A stretch of 64,000 nt of DNA, from positions 1,868,501 to 1,932,500 of the forward strand of contig JBDWTN010000007.1 of the NCBI GenBank assembly GCA_039984955.1. Direction: 5' to 3'. Below are positions 17,576 through 26,716 of this stretch, piece by piece. The DNA comes from Marinobacter alexandrii. GTDB taxonomy: Bacteria > Bacteroidota > Bacteroidia > Cytophagales > Cyclobacteriaceae. The stretch's first letter is position 1; each line of letters starts with the position of its first letter. The notes under the pieces were generated by a model, which was given only the letters and a program-made list of their open reading frames with translations, had not been told where the DNA came from and did not search any database. Made by a program: the position numbers and the translations under genes.

Positions 17576-20117
17576 TCTCTTCAAATTTTCTAATTGCTTT
17601 TTCTAGCTCTAAGATAGCTTCATTGGCCAGTTCTTTAGCTCGATCAAAATTTGAAATTTCAACGTATAGCTCAATTGATCTTAACAGTTCGCTTATGTGA
17701 TGCTGCTTCGTATGTTCATAAGTAGGTATCATCCGGTGAGTCAGCTCCGCTAATTCTAGCCATTTTTCCTGATCGAGCAAGTACTTGTATGACTCCAATT
17801 GTTTTTGGTTATTGGTTTTTAGCTCTGCTAGTAGTTCTTTCAGCAATGCTGGGTTATCTCCGGCAAATTTTTTAAGATCACTAAGGTCAATGTTAGAAAC
17901 GTTTTGTTCACCTTTTTCTTTACTACTAACACTCTCTTTTACAGCCTTATCAGGCAATAGATCTGCAAGAACCAGATCTATTTCTTCTTCTTCATAAGGC
18001 TTGCTGCAGATAGCTTGTATATCCATAGACAAAACTTCATTCTTTTGTTCTTTTTGGATATGTGCTGTAATCGCCACTATAGGTTTGTCAAATCCATTTT
18101 TGCGACATGATTTTACTAAATCTTCACCTCTCATTCCAGGCATCTTCAAGTCGGTAAACAACAAATCAACTTGCTTTTCATTCTTTTGTAAAAAGCCTAA
18201 CGCATCAAGAGGATTATGAAAAACTTTCACTTGAGCCTTTCTCCGGGTCAAAATCGTTTTGAGCAGTAGAGCATTCCAGTGATCGTCTTCCACCAATACT
18301 ATGTATGCATTAGGGAGATTTAATTCCCCAATCTCTTCGGATGGTAGAACCTCAGGCAAAGATCGCTCATCTACTTTTACCATAGGGATGACAACTTTAA
18401 AACTACTGCCTTTTCCCTTGTTGCTTTCGGCATGAATGCTTCCTTTCATAGCCTTTGTTAGCCTGTAGCAGATCGCCAAACCCAATCCCGTACCTCCGAA
18501 CCTGTCTGCAGTATCATTTTCCTCCTGACTAAACACATCGAATATGGCAGATAATTTTTCGCTCGCGATACCAATTCCTGTGTCCGAGACAATAACCGAA
18601 AAGTAAAATTTCTCCTTATACCAATGTCCATCAAAAGTCACAGTTATATGACCAGAGCTGGTAAATTTTACGGCGTTGCTAAGTAGGTTGCTTATGATTT
18701 GTTTGACTCGAAAAGCATCTCCCAGAAGCCATTGTGGCAATTCATTGGATTCTGTTAGCTTTAGTTTAAGACCTTTTTCTTCAGCATTTAGCAAAAACAT
18801 CTTTTTGATGTCATTTTTTAACTTCTCAGTAGAAAATGGCGTTTTATTGATATGAAGTTTTCCCGATTCGATCTTCGAGTAGTCCAAAATGTCATTTACG
18901 AGCTCCATTAGGTAGCCTGAAGAACCGCTTACAGCGTGCATATACTTTTGCTGACTACCAGAAAGACTGGTATTTTCTAAAATCTTGGTAAATCCTAAAA
19001 TGCTGTTTAAAGGAGTACGAATTTCATGACTCATATTGGAGAGAAAGCTTCCCTTTATGTTGGCAAGTTTCTCCGCTTTTGATTTAGCTATTTCCAGTTG
19101 CTTTCTCAAGTAAGATGCCTTCGTGATATCCTTCGTGATAAATATGAATAAGATACTTCCTATTAGCAAACTGACTACACCTATGATCACAATTACCCTG
19201 GTCGAATCTGTAGCCAGGATGAATGCACTCTTGCGTCTGGCGTTTGCTGCCTCACGTTCACTTTTATCCAGATTTGTTATAATGGATCTGATCTGTTTCA
19301 TAAATATCTGATCCTGTTCAATCATTGCCAGTTCCTGTCTTGTCAGGTTTTGGAGAAACTGCACTTCTTTTCCCTCTGTCTCAGTCAGTATCTTTTTGAC
19401 TTGCTGCAAAACAGAATCTGGAGAATAGGATTTAATAGTTGCCGTATCATGAGAAGTTCTTTCAAACGTATAGTAATCGTATTCTACTTTGGTGACGGTA
19501 TCTACTATGTATGAATTTCCAAAAAGTCTTTTTACTGAACTCCAAAAACCCTTAGAGGTATCTTCCCTATTGATTATATGCTTTTTTTCGATGGGCTTTA
19601 AGCTTCCAGAAATATCTGTTTTAGAATATACTTTCTGCTCCAGCACAGAAGTATCTGTAGTAGAAGCTTCTATTTGCTCCCTTGCAAGTGTGGTAAAAGC
19701 GATCGATTGCCTTTGCCTTTTGAGTACGAAGAATTTATTGAGATAATCAATCTTCTTTTGAAGAATTACATCCAGAGAATCTATTCTTTTCAATTGGGCA
19801 CTATCATTTCGATTCAGAGTCGCTAACTGATCAATGCCCAGACGGGTTTTATCAATTAGCCCCTGATAGTTTCTTGCTGCAGATATATTTCCTGTAATTA
19901 TATAGTTCTGAATATAGTTTTCAGCAGAAATAAAATCTTGAAAGGTTGAGTTGATCAGTGCTACTTTTTCATTTGGTTGACTTAGCTGGTAAATAGACCC
20001 TGAAAGCTGATCAAACTTGTGGGTGGTCCATAAAATAGCTCCTGCAGCGATTACCGCTGCAATAGACAAGATCAGCCATATCTTAATTTTTAAACTTTTT
20101 TCAGGACTTGCAGCCAT
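17550..20117 (-). CDS. Hybrid sensor histidine kinase with receiver and HPt-like tail
   Basis: The 855-residue protein has TM1 at about 11-30, a long helical periplasmic sensor, TM2 at 306-327, a coiled linker, a HisKA domain with H364 in NMSHEIRTPLNSILGF, and a HATPase domain with DTGIGIA and FGGTGLGLAI. A receiver follows (LLFTDLKMPGMRGEDL, with acidic pair EDD in VLVEDDHW). The C-terminal helical domain carries LTHRMIPTYEH, a degenerate HPt motif seen in other Bacteroidota hybrid kinases. This gives a possible His-Asp-His relay to the convergent sigma-54 regulator. The sensed signal is unknown. Confidence 0.93.
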   Translation of the reverse strand: MAASPEKSLKIKIWLILSIAAVIAAGAILWTTHKFDQLSGSIYQLSQPNEKVALINSTFQDFISAENYIQNYIITGNISAARNYQGLIDKTRLGIDQLATLNRNDSAQLKRIDSLDVILQKKIDYLNKFFVLKRQRQSIAFTTLAREQIEASTTDTSVLEQKVYSKTDISGSLKPIEKKHIINREDTSKGFWSSVKRLFGNSYIVDTVTKVEYDYYTFERTSHDTATIKSYSPDSVLQQVKKILTETEGKEVQFLQNLTRQELAMIEQDQIFMKQIRSIITNLDKSEREAANARRKSAFILATDSTRVIVIIGVVSLLIGSILFIFITKDITKASYLRKQLEIAKSKAEKLANIKGSFLSNMSHEIRTPLNSILGFTKILENTSLSGSQQKYMHAVSGSSGYLMELVNDILDYSKIESGKLHINKTPFSTEKLKNDIKKMFLLNAEEKGLKLKLTESNELPQWLLGDAFRVKQIISNLLSNAVKFTSSGHITVTFDGHWYKEKFYFSVIVSDTGIGIASEKLSAIFDVFSQEENDTADRFGGTGLGLAICYRLTKAMKGSIHAESNKGKGSSFKVVIPMVKVDERSLPEVLPSEEIGELNLPNAYIVLVEDDHWNALLLKTILTRRKAQVKVFHNPLDALGFLQKNEKQVDLLFTDLKMPGMRGEDLVKSCRKNGFDKPIVAITAHIQKEQKNEVLSMDIQAICSKPYEEEEIDLVLADLLPDKAVKESVSSKEKGEQNVSNIDLSDLKKFAGDNPALLKELLAELKTNNQKQLESYKYLLDQEKWLELAELTHRMIPTYEHTKQHHISELLRSIELYVEISNFDRAKELANEAILELEKAIRKFEEINDQYHIS

Positions 20118-20321
20118 ATTATCAAATCCAGCTTACCGCTTATGTTTTTACTAAAACGAAAGGTTTACATAAGATTGTTATGACCCAGTTATCTTGTTCA
20201 TCAAATTAATACGTTCCTATCATTTTTATTAGTTCCTATTTACCGATGTAATGTATATGCACAAAATAGAGCCACTCCAGTTGTCTTACGCAAGTGCTAA
20301 CAAGATTAAATTTGATCTATT

Positions 20322-21479
20322 TCAGAAGTTCCATTTCAATCGAATGAATATGAGCCTTGCCTGAACCTTATAGTCGTCAAAAAACTTGTCGTAATAAATC
20401 TGAGAAATCAGATCTAGATCCAGATTTTGCTTCACGGAAAATGTTACGGATGGATTGATAAAAAGCGCATCCCTTTTACTTGGATAGTAAATGGTGGCTA
20501 CTCCCCCATTTATGAGTGGATGAAAACTGTAGCTTGCTTGCAGAAAAGTAGCATAGCGGAAAGGGGAGAGTTCTTTGGCAGTAATTCGATCGGTAGCAAA
20601 AAGGTTGATGTTTTCCTGGAAATCGGGTGTAACTGAAGCAGCAGTATTAACAAGCAACGAACCGTTGATGTAAAACGAACTTTCGAATGAATAATCCAAA
20701 GCGACTGTAAAAAGTAATGCTTCATCTCCTTTCCCTGTGTAAGGTGAGAAATAAGTAAACTCTCCTTTAAATCCAGCATCTTTTATGTTTCCCGCCCATC
20801 CAAAACCAACTGTATAGTCTTCTCTTGCCTTTCCAGCCAGCAACTGAAAATCGTAGTTCCACTTATTCCAAGCCCATTTGCCTGCTATAACCATATCATC
20901 AAATTCACCAGCAGTGTTGCTGGCTAATTCCAAGCTTGATGCTACACCCGTATATTTTTTAATACTTACAGCATCGCTTCCAGGTCGTTCTTCATAATCA
21001 AAATCAAAAAAGGAATAAGCGTTGAAAAGATCGTTGGGGTTCCAAACTACATTGATTCCCCAATTAATTCGCTGACGTCCAACTCGAACTTCCCAATCAT
21101 TCTTATACCACTCAAGGTAAGCGCGATCGACCATTGTATGGCCTAAGATGCTATTCTTACCATTCATGGCAGATAGGTCAAAATGGTCGTTATTAACATC
21201 GACTAATTTCCCATAATTCGGAATACTTTTCACTGTCTCACCCCAGAAAAATCGATTTCTCAGTTCAATCTTTACATTGATTTCATCATTGGGAAACCAC
21301 TTGAAATTAAGGCGATTGTGTATCAGGTTGTCAAAGGTGGTAGAGTCGTTGGAGATATTCACATTTACCAGATCCTTGACATACCCTCTTATCCACCAGT
21401 TCTTCTCCTTTTCTTGTTTTTGACTCCAACTTGGAATGTAAATCAAAAAAGCCAGCATTATGATGAGCAGCTTTTTCAC
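20322..21479 (-). CDS. Outer-membrane beta-barrel protein of the ABC/LolA-like operon
   Basis: The 385-residue protein has a signal peptide (MKKLLIIMLAFLIYIPSWSQ) and then alternating amphipathic strands rich in aromatic residues (NWWIRGYVKDLVNVN, RAYLEWYKNDWEVRVGRQR). It ends in an aromatic strand, RLIFIRLKWNF, as is usual for outer-membrane barrels. GRQRINWG is typical of porin-like or DUF1302-like barrels. It is the last gene of a coupled operon and overlaps the ATPase gene by ATGA (21476-21479). I infer that it forms the outer-membrane part of a transport route with the upstream ABC and LolA-like proteins. Confidence 0.82.
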   Translation of the reverse strand: MKKLLIIMLAFLIYIPSWSQKQEKEKNWWIRGYVKDLVNVNISNDSTTFDNLIHNRLNFKWFPNDEINVKIELRNRFFWGETVKSIPNYGKLVDVNNDHFDLSAMNGKNSILGHTMVDRAYLEWYKNDWEVRVGRQRINWGINVVWNPNDLFNAYSFFDFDYEERPGSDAVSIKKYTGVASSLELASNTAGEFDDMVIAGKWAWNKWNYDFQLLAGKAREDYTVGFGWAGNIKDAGFKGEFTYFSPYTGKGDEALLFTVALDYSFESSFYINGSLLVNTAASVTPDFQENINLFATDRITAKELSPFRYATFLQASYSFHPLINGGVATIYYPSKRDALFINPSVTFSVKQNLDLDLISQIYYDKFFDDYKVQARLIFIRLKWNF

Positions 21480-22210
21480 ACCGCTTCTAGTACTTCTTTC
21501 TTTTTGTCTGATGCGATTGCTCCATCGACTAAGGTGATCACTCTTCTCGCCCGGTCTATTACTCGCTGATCATGTGTCGAAAAAACAAAGGTGACACCCT
21601 CACCATGATTCAATTTAGCCATGATATCCAATAGCTTACCAGCCGTTTTAGAGTCAAGGTTAGCCGTAGGTTCATCAGCTAAAACGAACTGCGGCTTAGA
21701 TGCTAGCGCTCGAGCTACTGCAACTCGTTGCTGCTGACCACCCGAAAGCTTGCTTGGTTTCTTATTCATTTGATCGAGCAGACCGACTTCTTCCAAAAGC
21801 TGATGAACCCGTTGATTCCTTACCTCATCAGGGACCTTTTGCAATAACATGACAAACTCCACATTTTCTTTGGCTGTCAAAACTGGAATAAGGTTATAAG
21901 CCTGGAAAACAAAACCGATATTCCTCAACCTGAAATCGATCAACTCATTTTTGGAGAGTTGAGTGATATCTTGATTATGAAGCCAAATCTTCCCAGCTGT
22001 TGGACTGTCGAGTCCTCCAATCAGATTTAGCAAGGTGGTTTTACCAGAACCGGATGGCCCCACAAGAGCGGTGAATTCTCCTTTCTCAATATGTAGATGT
22101 ACATCATTTACTGCTTTCACAGGTACTACACCTTCATATACTTTGGTGAGATCTTCTGTGTGAATAATGCAGTTTTCGTGATTTTCAAGTTCTTTCTTCA
22201 TATCATTCAA
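21476..22210 (-). CDS. ABC transporter ATP-binding protein (LolD/MacB type)
   Basis: The 244-residue ATPase has Walker A GPSGSGKTT at 51-59, the Q-loop in FVFQAYNLIPVLTAKEN, the signature LSGGQQQRVAVARAL, Walker B FVLADEPTANLDS and the H-loop STHD. The VFQAYNLIPVLTA stretch is characteristic of the LolD/MacB/FtsE class that works with FtsX-type permeases. Its start overlaps the end of the upstream permease gene by four bases. It is the only ABC ATPase in the window. It most simply energises the two permeases beside it, but could also serve orphan permeases elsewhere. Confidence 0.95.
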   Translation of the reverse strand: MNDMKKELENHENCIIHTEDLTKVYEGVVPVKAVNDVHLHIEKGEFTALVGPSGSGKTTLLNLIGGLDSPTAGKIWLHNQDITQLSKNELIDFRLRNIGFVFQAYNLIPVLTAKENVEFVMLLQKVPDEVRNQRVHQLLEEVGLLDQMNKKPSKLSGGQQQRVAVARALASKPQFVLADEPTANLDSKTAGKLLDIMAKLNHGEGVTFVFSTHDQRVIDRARRVITLVDGAIASDKKKEVLEAV

Positions 22211-23424
22211 ATTTTTCTAATCGCCGTGACTGGGTTCAGTCGCAATGCTGTAATTGCCGGGTAAATCGATGACAGTATCGCAGTGACAAGTACTAGCCCC
22301 ATGATCCTGATATAATATTCAAATGCTAATTCGGGGTAAATCATTGATTTGAATCCGTATTGGGCGTAACCCTCCGCGTATATGCTTGATAGGTCTAAGC
22401 CATATTTTCCTAAATATTCAATAGTCGCATATGACAGCAATAAGCCAAAAGGAGCAGCTATCATGACCATAAAAATGGTTTCCAATGAAATCATCCCGAA
22501 CAGACGGATTTGGTTCATTCCTATAGCCATCAACATTCCTATTTCTCGTACGCGCTCCAAGACTGCCATTAGCATGGTATTGATAATACCGAAGGAGAGG
22601 GCCACCAAAATGACGATCAGAAATATGATCATGGATTGATCCATGGTTTCAATCATCATACTTAACTCGGGCGATAGTTCTTTCCAGGACTCGATGGTCA
22701 AGTCAGAATAAGTTAGTTGCAACTCTTTTTGCAAGTCCTCTAGCTGTTTCGCTTCTTTAAGCAGTATAGCGATCTCATGATAGTCTGATCCATCCCCCAA
22801 AAGTTTAGACAGGTCTTTTCCTTGTGTATAGACATTTAGTCCCTCAAGCGCCGAATTATGACTTTTATAGATTCCCTTCACCCGAAAAGCTCCTGCAACT
22901 ATGTCTTTGTTTGTGTCTTGAAATGTTAAGACAACTTTTGACCTCAACTTTATCTTTAGCTTCTTGGCCAGCTTTTCTCCAATAACTATCTTATTCCTGT
23001 CACCAGCATTAAGGTATTCCCCTTCTGTTATAAAGTCCTCCAGTTTGGTCAATTGGTTCTCTTTTTCAGGATCTATTCCTATTAATTTTGCACCTACTGA
23101 TGCGGTTGGAGAGTTGATCATTCCTAAAACCAAAACCCTACCTGCCCCCGTATGCACGGAAGGATGATCGGCAAGCGACTTCATTGTTTGTGAACTATTT
23201 GAGATCGTAAATTTTGGATCATTGTCCTCCTGATAATCTGGATGATGCAGTTGCATGTGGCTAATTTCCGTCTCTATCGCATCCTTCAATCGCTGATCCA
23301 TCATCCCAAATACGTATGCCATGATGAAGGAACCTGCCCAAAGGCCCAAAGCAACTGAGGCAATCACGATTCCGCTTCTCACCTTGTTCCTCCAAATATT
23401 TTTCCATGCAAGTACTGCTAACAT
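22207..23424 (-). CDS. FtsX/LolE-type ABC permease (second of two)
   Basis: The 405-residue, four-TM permease has an N-terminal helix (WKNIWRNKVRSGIVIASVALG), a MacB-like periplasmic domain at about 40-255, then an FtsX domain with RVREIGMLMAIGMNQI and the ending RLNPVTAIRKI. It belongs to the LolC/LolE/MacB group. It lies downstream of a similar permease and 4-base-overlaps the ATPase gene. The two permeases probably form a heterodimer with two copies of the ATPase, by analogy with LolCDE. Confidence 0.92.
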   Translation of the reverse strand: MLAVLAWKNIWRNKVRSGIVIASVALGLWAGSFIMAYVFGMMDQRLKDAIETEISHMQLHHPDYQEDNDPKFTISNSSQTMKSLADHPSVHTGAGRVLVLGMINSPTASVGAKLIGIDPEKENQLTKLEDFITEGEYLNAGDRNKIVIGEKLAKKLKIKLRSKVVLTFQDTNKDIVAGAFRVKGIYKSHNSALEGLNVYTQGKDLSKLLGDGSDYHEIAILLKEAKQLEDLQKELQLTYSDLTIESWKELSPELSMMIETMDQSMIIFLIVILVALSFGIINTMLMAVLERVREIGMLMAIGMNQIRLFGMISLETIFMVMIAAPFGLLLSYATIEYLGKYGLDLSSIYAEGYAQYGFKSMIYPELAFEYYIRIMGLVLVTAILSSIYPAITALRLNPVTAIRKI

Positions 23425-23448
23425 ATCATTTTCTTTAATGCATCATGG

Positions 23449-24666
23449 TCAATCCCGCATTGCTTCTACTGCATCAAGTCGATTAATTTTCAACATCGGG
23501 TAGATCGAAAGCACCAAAGCGATGATCAGCACCACCAGCGTTTGAGAATAGAAAATTTTTGGCTCGATGGAGAAATAAAAAACCGGATCAAATCCGTAAT
23601 TTTCGTAAGCCTCTTTCAGCTCCCCAGTTACCTTGATAGGGTAGGCGTTGAAGTAAGCAATCAAAGGAATGCTGACAAGTGTTCCTACAAATGCTCCCAT
23701 TAGGGAAACGAAAATATTTTCCAGAACAACCACCGAAGAAAGCTTTAGCTTCTTCATCCCAATAGCCACCAGCACACCAAACTCGAACTTGCGCTCCATG
23801 GTCATCATCAGAATGGTGCCAAAAATGCCAAAGGAAATAAGCAAGTAGAGCACAAAGAGGAATATGACATTTTCAGCACGCTCACCCTCAATAAACTGAT
23901 CCAACTCCGGTAGTAAAATACTCCAATTCATCACCTCATATTTAGCTCCGGCGAGCTGTTCAAGATCAGCTGCTGTCTCTTCTGAGTCATTGATATTGTC
24001 CACCTGTAGTACAAGTGCCGACAATCGATCAGTCGCTCCAAATAGCCATTGTCCTTCCTTCAGGGGTAAATACACTATGCTCTTGTTTAGCTGAGGTGAA
24101 GCAAAGTCAATGATTCCTTTGACCGGATACTTTCCCGCAGCACTTACTCCATGATACCCTTGTCCGATGATGACAATGGTATCTCCTACGTCAAGCGCAA
24201 GATAGTTTGCCAGACCTAACGTAATCAAAGCTGCTTGATCATCTTTCTGAATAAAGTCCCCAACTACAATCTTCTGATCAATCTTGGTGATCAATCGCTC
24301 TTTTTCCGGATCGATGGAGATAATTAGACTCCCTCTGGAATTATCTGTAGAAGCAGTAAGCGCAAACGATTCCAGCCTAGGTACGACACTAATAACATTT
24401 TCATGAGCAATCATTTTGTCAACAAGATTTTCTGCAGCTTCAAAGGTGTTGTTGATGGTTTGATCATCCCAATATCCATCTTGATGCAGTTGAATGGCGC
24501 CCGAATAAAAGCTTACAACATTCTCTTGCATTTTGACAAGGATACCTTCCTTGAGAGAATTGAGAAAAATGGCAAGTAAAACAGCAAAAACAACAGACGC
24601 AGATGTGATAACCGTTCGCTTCCTGTTTCTCCAGAGATTTCGCCATGCCAGTTTCAAGATCATCAC
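23449..24666 (-). CDS. FtsX/LolC-type ABC permease (first of two)
   Basis: The 405-residue, four-TM permease opens with LAWRNLWRNRKRTVITSASVVFA as its first cytoplasmic and membrane stretch, then a large periplasmic domain, then an FtsX domain with MERKFEFGVLVAIGMKKL. It ends INRLDAVEAMRD. Its start overlaps the LolA-like gene by four bases (24663-24666), and 24 bases separate it from the second permease. The same length and topology as its partner support a heterodimer. Confidence 0.92.
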   Translation of the reverse strand: MMILKLAWRNLWRNRKRTVITSASVVFAVLLAIFLNSLKEGILVKMQENVVSFYSGAIQLHQDGYWDDQTINNTFEAAENLVDKMIAHENVISVVPRLESFALTASTDNSRGSLIISIDPEKERLITKIDQKIVVGDFIQKDDQAALITLGLANYLALDVGDTIVIIGQGYHGVSAAGKYPVKGIIDFASPQLNKSIVYLPLKEGQWLFGATDRLSALVLQVDNINDSEETAADLEQLAGAKYEVMNWSILLPELDQFIEGERAENVIFLFVLYLLISFGIFGTILMMTMERKFEFGVLVAIGMKKLKLSSVVVLENIFVSLMGAFVGTLVSIPLIAYFNAYPIKVTGELKEAYENYGFDPVFYFSIEPKIFYSQTLVVLIIALVLSIYPMLKINRLDAVEAMRD

Positions 24667-25418
24667 TTTACCCTTTTCATACTTTGTAACGAAAAGAAAT
24701 TCTCACTTATTCGTGCATCATAGTCTACCTGATGGTAGCGAATCACCGTTTTATGCCCTTCTTTTTCGGCAGGAATAAACTCCATGACTGAAGGTAGCAT
24801 TCTTCCACCCAGATCTTTAATCTCCAGAAAGTTCACCTCATTTACCAGGTACCCATCTTCATCATACATTTCACTTCTTAGCTCAATGTATTCATCCTTA
24901 TCAATCCAATTGAGCACCTTCCCCCAAACCACCGCCACATCTTCCTTTGGGATCAACTCAATCACCCAACATTCACGATCCTGAATCACAGAATCACCCA
25001 GTATTTTATGTGTATAATCATCTACTACAGAAGATTCCTTGATCAAGTCATCATTGGTAAAATCCGACCCCATCCATGACTGCATCATCATCGAGGGAGG
25101 GAGTTTGACATTTCGCTCGATGGAAGGGAGCCAGTTCCAAATTTCCTTATCCCTCTTCAAAAAGACTGAACCTTTATCTCTGGCCGGAGAAGTGATCAAT
25201 ATCAGAGAGTAATCCGTGCCTCTAGACCAGCTCTTCACATCCATGTCCCGACTCCAAGTAGGTCTTATGATACTAATGGTCATTTCAGCAGTCGCCGCAT
25301 CCCCTCTACGCTTTTGATCGGTCTTGCGTATGATCTCCTTCGCATCCTGCGAGAATGTTTGGCACATGGTGCCTATTAGAAAAAATAGGGCTAAAAGCGT
25401 TCTAAGTAAGCATTTCAT
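24663..25418 (-). CDS. Outer-membrane lipoprotein-sorting (LolA-like) protein
   Basis: The protein of about 251 residues has a signal peptide (MKCLLRTLLALFFLIGTMCQ, cleaved near TFSQ). The mature part has the half-barrel pattern of LolA-like lipid-binding proteins: DMDVKSWSRGTDYSLILI, SPARDKGSVFLKRDKEIWNW, the MMQSWMGSDFTNDDL motif and VIELIPKEDVAV. The MQSWMGSDFTNDD stretch is a hallmark of proteins annotated as outer membrane lipoprotein-sorting. The start is placed at the ATG at 25418; the frame extends to 25490 without a better signal. It is first in the operon and probably carries a lipidic cargo across the periplasm. Confidence 0.88.
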   Translation of the reverse strand: MKCLLRTLLALFFLIGTMCQTFSQDAKEIIRKTDQKRRGDAATAEMTISIIRPTWSRDMDVKSWSRGTDYSLILITSPARDKGSVFLKRDKEIWNWLPSIERNVKLPPSMMMQSWMGSDFTNDDLIKESSVVDDYTHKILGDSVIQDRECWVIELIPKEDVAVVWGKVLNWIDKDEYIELRSEMYDEDGYLVNEVNFLEIKDLGGRMLPSVMEFIPAEKEGHKTVIRYHQVDYDARISENFFSLQSMKRVK

Positions 25419-25529
25419 AAGATAGCAATCTAAATGACACACTTCGGCATGCATATGATATAGCTCAAGGAATTCGGTGAGTTTACTCACCCAGTAGTCC
25501 TATTCATAGGATCTGAATTTTCTTAATGT

Positions 25530-26222
25530 TCAGTTAAGTGCATTTTTTATTGCTGCAAACGCATGCATTTTTGTGGTATCAAATAGAGGAACCTGCGCAT
25601 CATTAGATGAAATAAGTAATGGTAATTCTGTGCATCCCAATATGATGCCTTCCACTCCTTCTTTCTCCAATTCCCTGATTATTCTCTTACATTCATTTCG
25701 AGATGCTGACTTGATCTCTCCTTTTACAAGTTCATTGTAGATAATATCATGAATAATTTGTCGATCGGATTCATTGGGTATGGTCGTTTCTATTTCATAA
25801 TTATCAAGAAGAACTTTGGAGTAAAAGTCTTTTTCCATTGTAAAGCGGGTTCCCAGTAAACCTACTCTTCTTGCATTCTCCTTTTTTATAGCTTGCCCAG
25901 TAGCATCAGCAATGTGCAAAAAGGGAATATTCGTTGCATCAGTAATGAAATGGCTTACAAGGTGAATGGTGTTGGTGCATAACACAATCAAATCAGCTCC
26001 TGCACTTTCAAGTTGCTTAGTGCCTTTTGCCATCATTTCACCAATCTCATCCCATTTACCTGCAAAAGTCAACTTCTCAATTTCATCAAAGTCAACCGAG
26101 ACCATGACACTCTTTGCTGAGTGAGAGCCACCTAACTCTTCTTTCACTTTTCTATTGATGAGTTCGTAATATAGTTTGGAAGATTCCCAGCTCATCCCTC
26201 CGATCAGACCTATTGTTTTCAT
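25530..26222 (-). CDS. Aspartate/glutamate racemase family protein
   Basis: The 230-residue protein matches the YgeA-like amino-acid racemase group: TIGLIGGMSWESSKLYYELIN at the N-terminus, the first catalytic cysteine in VLCTNTIH and the second in ILGCTELPLL. Both cysteines of the PLP-independent two-base mechanism are present, so the enzyme should be active on aspartate, glutamate or a related amino acid. It is a single gene, divergent from the PadR-permease pair at 26378 with a shared 155-base control region. Confidence 0.93.
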   Translation of the reverse strand: MKTIGLIGGMSWESSKLYYELINRKVKEELGGSHSAKSVMVSVDFDEIEKLTFAGKWDEIGEMMAKGTKQLESAGADLIVLCTNTIHLVSHFITDATNIPFLHIADATGQAIKKENARRVGLLGTRFTMEKDFYSKVLLDNYEIETTIPNESDRQIIHDIIYNELVKGEIKSASRNECKRIIRELEKEGVEGIILGCTELPLLISSNDAQVPLFDTTKMHAFAAIKNALN

Positions 26223-26316
26223 ACAATAAAGCTAGAATGACAGCAATCTCATCCTCTTTAATTTCCATGAATGTTTCTATCATCTAGCATTAAAAAATTT
26301 CATGAATAGATATTTT

Positions 26317-26374
26317 ACTGACAAAAGTGAAACTTTATTATCTTCGCACCAGTATAATACTGACAATTGTGAAA
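26317..26374 (+). promoter_or_regulatory. Repeated ACTGACAA-WW-GTGAAA sites upstream of the fourth PadR gene
   Basis: ACTGACAAAAGTGAAA (26317-26332) and ACTGACAATTGTGAAA (26359-26374) are direct repeats differing at two bases. They start exactly 42 bp apart, about four helical turns, and the second ends three bases before the PadR ATG. This arrangement suits cooperative binding by a dimeric regulator, presumably the PadR itself. GTATAATAC between them could be part of the promoter. Confidence 0.5.
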
Positions 26375-26377
26375 TAA

Positions 26378-26716
26378 ATGAAAGATATCAAACTAGGAAA
26401 CTTCGAAGAATTAGTTCTGCTGCTGGTTGGCGTGCTGTATGATCAGGCCTATTCGGTCAACATTGTACTGGAGTACGAAAAACAAACTGGCAAAAAGATT
26501 AACGTGAGCGCTATTCATACCGTGCTCTATAGGTTGGAGGACAAGGGGTTTTTAGAATCCAAAATGAGTGAGGCAACATCAGAACGTGGTGGAAAGAGAA
26601 AAAGGCTTTTCTATTTAACTCCTTATGCTCAAACAGCATTGGATGAGCTGTCTTCTCTGAGAGAGAGATTGCGCTATCAAATTCCGGATAAAGCACTCAA
26701 CTGGAGCAAAGGCTGA
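26378..26716 (+). CDS. PadR family transcriptional regulator
   Basis: The 112-residue protein has KLGNFEELVLLLVG, AIHTVLYRLEDKGFLESKMS and the wing RGGKRKRLFYLT. Its TGA overlaps the permease ATG (TGATG, 26714-26718). The two 16-bp repeats immediately upstream are candidate operator sites. It is the fourth PadR of the same subfamily in the window. Confidence 0.93.
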   Translation: MKDIKLGNFEELVLLLVGVLYDQAYSVNIVLEYEKQTGKKINVSAIHTVLYRLEDKGFLESKMSEATSERGGKRKRLFYLTPYAQTALDELSSLRERLRYQIPDKALNWSKG

